The position numbers were made by a program, and so were the translations under genes. A stretch of 64,000 nt of DNA, from contig CADCGD010000001.1 of NCBI GenBank assembly GCA_902800925.1, positions 1 through 64,000 on the forward strand, given 5' to 3'. Within the stretch, counting starts at the first letter, position 1; every line of letters starts with the position of its first letter. The notes beneath the pieces were generated by a model that was given only the letters and a program-made list of their open reading frames with translations, did not search any database and was not told the DNA's origin. This document shows positions 14,141 through 22,066 of this stretch, piece after piece. This DNA comes from an uncultured Bacteroidales bacterium (GTDB lineage Bacteria; Bacteroidota; Bacteroidia; Bacteroidales; Bacteroidaceae).

Positions 14141-17110
14141 ATGAAAAAGATAAAAAGAAACATATTTCTCTTTGCCATGATGGCTGCAGCGCCGCTGACG
14201 GCTGGTGCCCAGACCGCAGATGACGCTGACTCTACCGTGGTGAAAAAGAAGGTTCATGTCGCTTTCCGCGATAAGGATGCTGATCATCTGCTTGGCGGTG
14301 TTTCCTATATTGACATGGAAGAGCTTGCCAAAAAGGATTATACCATGGGTAGCCTGGATGACCTGTATGGACTCGTTGGTGGTTGGAATGGTAACAACCT
14401 CTGGGGTATGGACAACGATCGTTTGGACAATAACGACAACAGCAATATGCCGCTTGTGATTATCGACGGTGTGAAGCGTCCCTCTAATAACGTGCTGCCT
14501 TCTGAAATTGAGCAGATTACCTTCTTGAAAGGTGCGCAGGCTGTTGTGCTCTATGGCGCTAAAGGTGCCAAGGGCGCTATCCTGATTACCACCAAGCGTG
14601 GTAAGGTGGATGGCCTGCAGATTACAGCCAATGCTAACACTGGTTTCCACGTCGCTAAGGAATTCCCTGAGTATCTCGGTTCTGCAGAGTATATGACGCT
14701 GTACAACGAAGCTTGTCTTAACGACCAGCTTGCTACTGGTGCAAAATACTCTCAGCTGGATATTTACAATCATGCATCAGGCCTGAATCCTTACCGCTAT
14801 CCAAATATCAACTATTTCTCTGACGAGTATGTCCGCAAGGTCTATAACCGTTCGGAGGGAACATTGGAAATTGAGGGCGGTGGTACGCGTGCTCACTTCT
14901 ACACGAACATCAACTACTATCGCATTGAGGACTTGATTAACTTCGGTAAGGCAAAAGACAATTACACAGACCGCTTCAGTGTACGTGGTAATGTGGACTT
15001 GGTGGTAAACAAGTACATCACTGGTTGGGCCGATGCCAGTGCTACCTTCTACAATTCCTACAGTAATAAGGGCGATTTCTGGGGTGATGCATCTAAGATG
15101 CGACCCAACTTCCCGGAAAATGCAGCTCCATTGATTGATATTAATTATGTGGACGCAAATGCTAGCAAAGCATTGGCTACGCTAGGCAAGTCGTTGAACC
15201 TGCTTGATGGCCGCTATTTCCCTGGTGGTACAAAAATTACCCAGACCAATGCCATTGCCGACTGCTACTTCGGTGGTGAGACGCAGTCTGTCAGCCGTCA
15301 GTTCCAGTTCGATGCCGGTATCAACTATGATATGAGCTTCTTGACAAAGGGCTTGTCTTTCAAGACCTTGTTCTCTATTGACTATGCTGCCAGCTACAAC
15401 CTCTCTTATAATAATAAGTATGCTGTGTTCATTCCAACTTGGAGTAACTATAATGCAGAAGACAAAATAGTTTCCTTGGAACAGCAGAATGATGAGGTGG
15501 TAACGGGTACGATGTCTATGTCTAATGAGAAATATCGCCAGACTATTACTTGGAACGGTCATTTCGACTACGAAAATACCTTTGCAGGTAAGCACCACGT
15601 GACAGGTCTGCTGCTCGCTAACATGTACACGACAACAGCAAGCGGTGAATACCACCGTTATGCCAATGCGAACTTAGGCCTGCAGGCAGGTTACGACTAT
15701 ATGGGTCGTTACTTTGCAGAGGTAGGCTTGGCAGGGGTACACTCAGCACGTCTTCCTGAAGGCAATCGTGAGGCGCTCTCTCATTCTTTCACCCTTGGTT
15801 GGAACATCGCCAAGGAGAAGTTTATGAAGAACACCTTCGTAGACGATTTGTTGATCAGTGCATCCTACAGTAACCTGAATGAAGATATTGACGTCTATAT
15901 TAGAAGTAATAATAAAGATGTATATTTCAATCTCTATCAGGCAGAGTGGGTTACTGAAGGTAGCGGCTTTACCTGGGCTGAAGGTGCGAGCACCAAACGT
16001 ACTAAGTCTACAGTAGGTAACAACCCGGCTCTTGATTTCGTACATCGTAAGGAATTCTCGCTGACACTGCGTGGCTCGTTCTTCAACAAGCTGATTAGTA
16101 CAGAGCTGACCTACTTCAATACGGATATTGATGGTCTCCTTCCCCAGTATCCAACTAATTTCCCCTCACACTTGACTAATGGTATTACATCATCTGCAAA
16201 TCCTATTGCTACTTTCCAGTCTAATGTCAATAACAACATTCAGAACCGTAAGGGTCTTGACTTCAGTATCAAGGCACAGAAGCAGTTTGGAAAGGTACAT
16301 GCGGAACTTGGTTTAGTAGGAACCTACCTTCAGACTGAGTGGAAGAAGTACGATGAGATTCTGGATCCTGATGCATCTTGGCGTAACTCAAGAAAAGAGC
16401 TTTCTCACGAAGGCAGAGCCCTTGATGCCATCGAAGGTTACAGATGTTTAGGTTTCTATACTGCTGATGATTTTGATATCACTACGACTACTGATGGTAA
16501 AACCAAGTATACGCTCAAGGCAGGTCTTCCCAAATCAACCCTTTCTGGTAATAATTATCTTCAGCCTGGCGACTTGAAGTATGAGGATATCAATGGTGAT
16601 GGAAAGATCGACCAAAAAGACAAGGTGGAACTCGGTAAGTGGGGTACCTATGGCGCTCCTTGGACTATTGGTCTGAACCTCACACTGAAATATAAGAACT
16701 GGACACTCTTTGTTCTTGGTAACGGACAGTTTGGCGCTAAGGGTATGATGAATAACAACTACTACTTTGCGAATGGAGAGAATAAGTATTCTGTTTTTGC
16801 TCGTGACCGTTGGACACCAGCTACTGCAGAAACTGCTACACATCCTCGTCTGACAACCCAGTCAACTGCTAATGGAGAGGCATCAACGTTCTGGCTCTAC
16901 AGCACCGACCGCTTCAACCTCCGTAAGGTACAGCTGACCTACGACTTCCCGAAGGAAATGTTCGAAGGCAAGTGGGTGAAGGCGCTCTCAGTTTATGTGA
17001 ACGGTAACGACCTCCTCACTTTCTCTAAGAATCGTAAGATTATGGAGACCACTGTCGGCTATGCTCCACAGACTCGTTTCTACAATCTCGGTGTTAAAGT
17101 AACCCTCTAA
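14141..17110 (+). CDS. SusC-like TonB-dependent outer-membrane transporter 2
   Basis: A 989-residue SusC-family transporter. Signal peptide APLTAGAQ (about 24 residues), then a short charged linker and directly the plug (about 75-160: NMPLVIIDGVKRPSNN, ITFLKGAQAVVLYGAKGAKGAILITTKRG), then the barrel ending TRFYNLGVKVTL. Unlike the first SusC it has no evident carboxypeptidase-regulatory-like domain before the plug and no clear VVVVGFG TonB-box segment, which may change how it engages TonB or its partner. Followed 13 bp later by its own SusD. Two SusC/D pairs in one operon are typical of large xylan loci. Confidence 0.92.
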   Translation: MKKIKRNIFLFAMMAAAPLTAGAQTADDADSTVVKKKVHVAFRDKDADHLLGGVSYIDMEELAKKDYTMGSLDDLYGLVGGWNGNNLWGMDNDRLDNNDNSNMPLVIIDGVKRPSNNVLPSEIEQITFLKGAQAVVLYGAKGAKGAILITTKRGKVDGLQITANANTGFHVAKEFPEYLGSAEYMTLYNEACLNDQLATGAKYSQLDIYNHASGLNPYRYPNINYFSDEYVRKVYNRSEGTLEIEGGGTRAHFYTNINYYRIEDLINFGKAKDNYTDRFSVRGNVDLVVNKYITGWADASATFYNSYSNKGDFWGDASKMRPNFPENAAPLIDINYVDANASKALATLGKSLNLLDGRYFPGGTKITQTNAIADCYFGGETQSVSRQFQFDAGINYDMSFLTKGLSFKTLFSIDYAASYNLSYNNKYAVFIPTWSNYNAEDKIVSLEQQNDEVVTGTMSMSNEKYRQTITWNGHFDYENTFAGKHHVTGLLLANMYTTTASGEYHRYANANLGLQAGYDYMGRYFAEVGLAGVHSARLPEGNREALSHSFTLGWNIAKEKFMKNTFVDDLLISASYSNLNEDIDVYIRSNNKDVYFNLYQAEWVTEGSGFTWAEGASTKRTKSTVGNNPALDFVHRKEFSLTLRGSFFNKLISTELTYFNTDIDGLLPQYPTNFPSHLTNGITSSANPIATFQSNVNNNIQNRKGLDFSIKAQKQFGKVHAELGLVGTYLQTEWKKYDEILDPDASWRNSRKELSHEGRALDAIEGYRCLGFYTADDFDITTTTDGKTKYTLKAGLPKSTLSGNNYLQPGDLKYEDINGDGKIDQKDKVELGKWGTYGAPWTIGLNLTLKYKNWTLFVLGNGQFGAKGMMNNNYYFANGENKYSVFARDRWTPATAETATHPRLTTQSTANGEASTFWLYSTDRFNLRKVQLTYDFPKEMFEGKWVKALSVYVNGNDLLTFSKNRKIMETTVGYAPQTRFYNLGVKVTL

Positions 17111-17123
17111 AAACTACAAGACA

Positions 17124-18944
17124 ATGAAGACAAAAAATATTTTATTCTATATCTTCGGTCTCCTCGTTTTCTGCTCATGCCAGGACATGTTTGAGCCTGC
17201 TGATGAGAACCATCGAAAGTTGGAGGACCTGACCGAGGAGTCTAAGTATGCTCATGGACTTTTGATGTATGCCTACGATCGTCTTCCTTATCAGACAACT
17301 ACTCAGACTGATATCGCTACTGACGATGCCGTCACCAATCAGACAAGCAACGGTTATCTGGCTATGGCAACGGGTAGCTGGACTGCAGAGAACAATCCGA
17401 TGTCTCAGTGGGACAATTGTAAGGATGGTATACAGTATATCAACCTCTTTCTCTCGATTGTCGATAGGGTAAAGTGGGCTCCCAGTGCTGTTTCTAAGCA
17501 GCAGATGTTTGTGGACCGTATGAAAGGTGAGGCACACGGACTTCGTGCTCTCTTCTATTACTATCTGCTGATGGCACATGGTGGCTATGCCGATGATGGT
17601 GTACTCTATGGTGTACCCTTGTTGACAGAGCCTGAAGACGGTAGTTCCGACTTCAATCAGCCACGAGCTACTTTTGCTGCATGCGTACAACAGTGTTTTG
17701 ATGACTGTGATGTTGCCATGAAGCTTCTCCCCTTCGAGTATGCAGATCTCGCAGACAAGGAGGATATTCCTGAAAAATATAAGGAGATTGGCGCTCAGCT
17801 GACTGGTTACAACCTCGTATTCGGCTCTTCGTCAAAGAACTTGATGTCTGCTAAGATTGCTGAGGCCATCAAGGCGCAAGTAGCGCTGCTGGCTGCAAGT
17901 CCTGCGTACCGTGCTCAGAGCGATGTGACTTCTGAACAGGCTGCCCTCCTCTGTGCCGATGTCTTGAATCGTATTGGTGGAGTAGCTGGACTTGACAAGA
18001 CCGGTTTCTTCTGGTATAGCAGTAAGAATAAGACAAAGCTGGAGCCCAATGGCGGAGAATTGGCTGAAATGATATGGCGTGAAGACCGTCATAAGAATGC
18101 TTCGCAAGAAGCAGAAAATTTCCCACCATCACTGTATGGTAGCGGTCGTGTCAATCCTTCACAGAACCTGGTGGATGCCTTCCCTATGCGTAGCGGACGT
18201 CCTATCACTGACGCCCTTTCCGGCTACAATGATCAGGATCCTTATACAGGTCGTGACCCACGTCTTTCGGAGTATGTTCTCTATAATGGTACTACCTTTA
18301 GAAGAATTGATATTATCACGGGAACCTATCCTAATTCCAAGAACGAGACCACGGATAACATTAATGCTCAATCTACTTCTACGCGTACGGGTTATTATCT
18401 GCTGAAACTCCTCCGCGATGATGTCAGCCCTCAGTCAAGTACTCTCATTGAGCAGCAGCACATCTATCCCCGTATCCGATATACAGAGATTTTCTTGGCA
18501 TACGCTGAAGCTGCTAACGATGCTTGGGGACCAAAGAGCGACCCGAAGGGTATCGGTTATACTGCCTACGATGTGATTAAGGCTATCCGTGAGCGTGCAG
18601 GCCTTGCAACAAATGAGATTGGTATGCCGCTTCCTGAAGGCGATGTTTATCTGGATGAGTGCGCAACTGATCAGACCAAGATGCGCGACCTGATTCGTAA
18701 CGAGCGTCGTATTGAGCTCTGCTTCGAGAACAAGCGCTTCTGGGATCTCCGTCGTTGGATGTTGCCGCTTGATGAAACAGTTCGTGGCGTGAAGATTGAA
18801 CGCGATGAGACTACCCAAGAACTGACCTATAAGTATTTTGATGTGGAGGAACGTAAATACGATAACTCCTATCAGTGGTACGGACCCATTCCAAAGGGTG
18901 AAGTGTTGAAGTGGGACAATCTCAAACAAAACAAGGGATGGTAA
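17124..18944 (+). CDS. SusD-like glycan-binding lipoprotein 2
   Basis: A 606-residue SusD/RagB-family lipoprotein. N-terminus MKTKNILFYIFGLLVFCSCQDMFEPADENHRKLEDL has a lipobox (FCSC, Cys19 or nearby). Core motifs: MKGEAHGLRALFYYYLLMAHGG and the C-terminal RNERRIELCFENKRFWDLRRWMLPLDE, then YGPIPKGEV and a terminal NKGW common in SusD proteins. Expected to cap SusC 2 and bind a second form of the xylan backbone or side chain. Confidence 0.95.
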   Translation: MKTKNILFYIFGLLVFCSCQDMFEPADENHRKLEDLTEESKYAHGLLMYAYDRLPYQTTTQTDIATDDAVTNQTSNGYLAMATGSWTAENNPMSQWDNCKDGIQYINLFLSIVDRVKWAPSAVSKQQMFVDRMKGEAHGLRALFYYYLLMAHGGYADDGVLYGVPLLTEPEDGSSDFNQPRATFAACVQQCFDDCDVAMKLLPFEYADLADKEDIPEKYKEIGAQLTGYNLVFGSSSKNLMSAKIAEAIKAQVALLAASPAYRAQSDVTSEQAALLCADVLNRIGGVAGLDKTGFFWYSSKNKTKLEPNGGELAEMIWREDRHKNASQEAENFPPSLYGSGRVNPSQNLVDAFPMRSGRPITDALSGYNDQDPYTGRDPRLSEYVLYNGTTFRRIDIITGTYPNSKNETTDNINAQSTSTRTGYYLLKLLRDDVSPQSSTLIEQQHIYPRIRYTEIFLAYAEAANDAWGPKSDPKGIGYTAYDVIKAIRERAGLATNEIGMPLPEGDVYLDECATDQTKMRDLIRNERRIELCFENKRFWDLRRWMLPLDETVRGVKIERDETTQELTYKYFDVEERKYDNSYQWYGPIPKGEVLKWDNLKQNKGW

Positions 18945-18945
18945 T

Positions 18946-18990
18946 GCGCTGCGCTAATTGATAATTGATAAATGATAATTGATAATTGAA
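18946..18990 (+). repeat. Composite hairpin plus five-heptad array
   Basis: GCGC-T-GCGC (18946-18954), a T, then AATTGAT, AATTGAT, AAATGAT, AATTGAT, AATTGAA (18956-18990). Same architecture as 14091-14137 but with a different heptad. Lies between susD2 and the next gene. Confidence 0.75.
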
Positions 18991-19000
18991 AATAACAATT

Positions 19001-20212
19001 ATGAAACTGAAGAAATATATATACGGTGTAGCTTTGGGAGCCCTTTCTCTCTCGCTTGCATCTTGCTACAATGCAGACAAGGACTTCCCAGACTATGAAG
19101 GTGGCACTACTGCCTACTTCGCCTTTCAGAACCCCGTACGTACCCTCATATTGGGTAACGACATCTACGACAACTCGCTGGACAATGCCCACAAGTGCCG
19201 TATATGGGCTACCATGGGTGGTGCCTACGGTGGACGCGATGCCTTTGCAGACATCGTTGTTGACGAGTCGCTCTGTGATAACCTTTATTTTACGGATGAA
19301 GGAGGAAACAAGGCGGATCATGTAACTCCTATGCCTGCAGATTACTATACCCTTTCGTCGAATGTCATACCTTATAATGGTGACTCTCGTGGCTATGTGG
19401 AAGTACAGTTTACTGATAAGTTCTTCAACGACCCTGATGCCATCAAGAATAAGTATGTCATTCCTCTCCGCATGACACATGTGACAGGTATTGACCATAT
19501 TCTTACCGGTACTCCTCGTGAGGGACTTAACCCTGCACGTCAGAACACTGCTGACTGGGATGTGCTGGCTAAGGACTATGTGCTCTATTGCGTGAAATAT
19601 ATGAACCCTTGGCAGGCAAAGTATATTCGTCGTGGTGTTGACAAGTTGAAGGAGAATGAAGTGGAAACTGAGAATGTCCGTAAGGATTTCAGCCTTTTCA
19701 ATTCTGATGTTGAACATAATAAGGAGAATCCTGTTAATCAGAATGACGAAGTATGCAGTGTTACTACGATGAACATGACACAGGCCAAGTTCCCTGTATA
19801 TGTTACTCTTGGTAAGAATGCAGATGATGAAACCAGACCTTCTCAAGCTTGCAACCTTATTCTGACCTTTAATGATAACAAGTGTACGATCTCTGCAGAA
19901 GATGCTCCTGACGTGGAATTTAATGGCGGATCTGGTGAGTTCATCGTTAAGGGAACTTCGTTGCCTGAATACAAAGACTACCAGTGGGGTAACATGAACG
20001 GTGAGCCTGTTCAGCGTGATATTCTTCGTTTGTCCTACGGTATGACCTTCAAGAAAGGCAAGGTTATTGGTACAAAGATTGTTAATGGTAAGGAAGTTGA
20101 CTGGATCTTGGAGAATGACGTGCAGGTTACCACAAACGATACGTTGGTCGTTCAGGATCGTGAGTCAAACAAGAAGGAGTTCTTTAAGAACACATATGTT
20201 GTACAACCCTAA
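19001..20212 (+). CDS. SusE-position surface lipoprotein (DUF1735/DUF5627-like)
   Basis: A 403-residue lipoprotein (SLSLASCYN, lipidated Cys22) after the second SusD, the place of SusE-type surface glycan-binding proteins. The N-terminal ~190 residues resemble the DUF1735 Ig-like repeat (YFAFQNPVRTLILGNDIYDN; VIPYNGDSRGYVEVQFTDKFFND; NKYVIPLRMTHVTG). The C-terminal half (YVLYCVKYMNPWQAKYIRRG; GEFIVKGTSLPEYKDYQWGN; RDILRLSYGMTFKKG) looks like DUF5627. No catalytic motif is seen; the likely role is holding xylan at the cell surface. The ATG at 19001 was chosen over a TTG at 18986, which lies in the heptad array. Confidence 0.8.
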   Translation: MKLKKYIYGVALGALSLSLASCYNADKDFPDYEGGTTAYFAFQNPVRTLILGNDIYDNSLDNAHKCRIWATMGGAYGGRDAFADIVVDESLCDNLYFTDEGGNKADHVTPMPADYYTLSSNVIPYNGDSRGYVEVQFTDKFFNDPDAIKNKYVIPLRMTHVTGIDHILTGTPREGLNPARQNTADWDVLAKDYVLYCVKYMNPWQAKYIRRGVDKLKENEVETENVRKDFSLFNSDVEHNKENPVNQNDEVCSVTTMNMTQAKFPVYVTLGKNADDETRPSQACNLILTFNDNKCTISAEDAPDVEFNGGSGEFIVKGTSLPEYKDYQWGNMNGEPVQRDILRLSYGMTFKKGKVIGTKIVNGKEVDWILENDVQVTTNDTLVVQDRESNKKEFFKNTYVVQP

Positions 20213-20229
20213 TTTAGGAGGCAAGAATT

Positions 20230-21918
20230 ATGAAAAGTATTATAAATGGTTTTTTAGCTGTTAGCTCTATGCTGTTGGCCGTTTCCTGCGCCGATTACAA
20301 CGAGACTAACAATTTCAAGGCTGATGCTGCTTCCGGTTATGAGATTCCTTATAAGGACTTGGATCCTGTGAAATCATATATCAATAGGGACAAGTATCCC
20401 AACATGACGCTTGGTGCCACATTGAAAGTGGCTGACTTTAACAAGCAGGCACTGGAACATGCAGCTGCCGTTACCAATTTTGACAATTTCGCTTTTGGTA
20501 ATACCCTTATGCCAGGTACCATTATTAACGAGAAAGGTGTCATGAACTTCCTTTCTATGATGGACCTTTTGGGACATGTTGAGGAAATTGGTGGTGAGGT
20601 GTTTGGTAGTCCTATCTTTGCTAATGCCAATCAGCCAGATGGATGGTTGTCGATGCTTACTGCTCCTGTCGAAATCAAGGTGGAACCGGTAGAAGATAAA
20701 TATGTAGACTATACCACGATGGATGAGTTTACAGGTACCATTGTAAAGAATGGTTCTGGTAAAAATAAAACTGCTATCGTGAAGAATTACGATGGCGACG
20801 CTAACGCCCTGAAGGTTCCTAAGAGAGCAAGGGTCTACATTGTGGAAGGCTTTGATCTTGATCCTAAGGGTAACTATACCGTTACCTTCTATGCTCAAGT
20901 TGACAAGGATGAAACGATTATCTGTACTTTTGCTGACAGTCTGCAGAATACTGGCAAGGACTCGGATGGTAAGTTGATTTCCAAGAAGTACGCTATCAAA
21001 GCTGGTGGATGGAAAAAGATGAATATCGAGGACCTGAAGCCTGCAGAGAACGCTACGGCAGGATATTTCATGATTGAGGGTAACTTGAATGCTGACGTCT
21101 ATATCAAGGAAGTAAAAGTCGTTCACAATCCTGATAATCACCGTCCACAAACGGAGCAGGAGGTTAAGGACACCATCAACTATGCCATCAATACATGGTG
21201 TGAAAACCTGATGAAGTATAATGCTGGTCGTATCAAGTCGTTTGACCTCATCGACGAGGCTATCGATACAAAGACTTTAGAGGGTACCGATTATTTTGAC
21301 CTCAAGCATTCTTCTGATAAGATCTTCTGGCAGGATATTCTTGGTAGTGATCAATATGCTCCCGTAGTTTCCAAGGTGGCTGCTGCTGCTTATGAGAAAC
21401 ATGGTGGTGATCCTGCGGCTCTGAAGTTCTTTATCAGCGAGTCTGGTCTTGATGTGGAGAAGAAATTCAATAGCTTGAAGTACTGGATGAAGGTCTGGGA
21501 AGATAATGGTGCCAAGATTGATGGAATCAATGCTAAACTGAATCTCTTCTATAGCGAGGATGCTGCCACGCAGGCAGAGACAGAGGCAACTTTGAATACG
21601 CTTCTTGAGAACCTTGCCAAGACAGGTAAACTGATTCGTCTGTCTAACTTCGATATCAAGTACAAAAATGCTGAAGGATCTAATGTCTCGGCAAAAGATA
21701 TCACAGAAGAACAGCGCCAGAAACTTGCTAACTTCTATGGCTATGTGCTCAAGAAATACATGGAAACGATTCCTAACGAGAACCAGGCTGGTATTTGCAA
21801 GGGCAACATGGCAGATACGTCAGATCCTGTAGGTCTCTGGTCTGTTAATCCAGATAGCAAGGACTGGGTGCGCACAGCTACCTACGAGGCATTCTGTAAT
21901 GCACTCAGTGGAAAATAG
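20230..21918 (+). CDS. GH10-like surface lipoprotein with inserted CBM, probably non-catalytic
   Basis: A 562-residue lipoprotein (LAVSC, Cys20). The fold follows GH10: the first part (about 40-145) aligns with the start of the TIM barrel (FDNFAFGNTLMPGTII), a carbohydrate-binding beta-sandwich is inserted at about 150-300 (AGGWKKMNIEDLKPAENATAGYFMIEG), and the barrel resumes at about 310. Catalytic positions are eroded: HTLVWH is replaced by SPIFAN, the acid/base region reads SFDLIDEA (E343 kept, Asn changed to Asp), and the nucleophile Glu of HVTELDI is Asn473 in RLSNFDI. It therefore likely binds xylan rather than cleaving it. Compare the intact GH10 at 46453-48654. Confidence 0.85.
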   Translation: MKSIINGFLAVSSMLLAVSCADYNETNNFKADAASGYEIPYKDLDPVKSYINRDKYPNMTLGATLKVADFNKQALEHAAAVTNFDNFAFGNTLMPGTIINEKGVMNFLSMMDLLGHVEEIGGEVFGSPIFANANQPDGWLSMLTAPVEIKVEPVEDKYVDYTTMDEFTGTIVKNGSGKNKTAIVKNYDGDANALKVPKRARVYIVEGFDLDPKGNYTVTFYAQVDKDETIICTFADSLQNTGKDSDGKLISKKYAIKAGGWKKMNIEDLKPAENATAGYFMIEGNLNADVYIKEVKVVHNPDNHRPQTEQEVKDTINYAINTWCENLMKYNAGRIKSFDLIDEAIDTKTLEGTDYFDLKHSSDKIFWQDILGSDQYAPVVSKVAAAAYEKHGGDPAALKFFISESGLDVEKKFNSLKYWMKVWEDNGAKIDGINAKLNLFYSEDAATQAETEATLNTLLENLAKTGKLIRLSNFDIKYKNAEGSNVSAKDITEEQRQKLANFYGYVLKKYMETIPNENQAGICKGNMADTSDPVGLWSVNPDSKDWVRTATYEAFCNALSGK

Positions 21919-21930
21919 TACGAACTGGGA

Positions 21931-21985
21931 GATAGCTGCCAGTGAACAGAAGGACACGTTCTGATGGTCCTGGCAGCTGTCTTTC
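21931..21985 (+). terminator. Long hairpin after the GH10-like gene
   Basis: GATAGCTGCCAG (21931-21942) pairs with CTGGCAGCTGTC (21970-21981), one G-T pair, followed by a short T-stretch. With only TTTC it may be a partial terminator or mRNA-stabilising hairpin that lowers expression of the last operon gene. The rest of the 148-bp gap is AT-rich. Confidence 0.5.
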
Positions 21986-22066
21986 AAAACTCTCTCGAAA
22001 ATAGAATTTTGTGATTTATTCATTTTTATTTTTAACTAATTATTATTAATCTAATTTTTTTCTATT

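Noticed and set aside
20230-21918. Calling the GH10-like lipoprotein an active xylanase
   Set aside because: The nucleophile Glu is replaced by Asn473 and the conserved His/Trp strand is lost.
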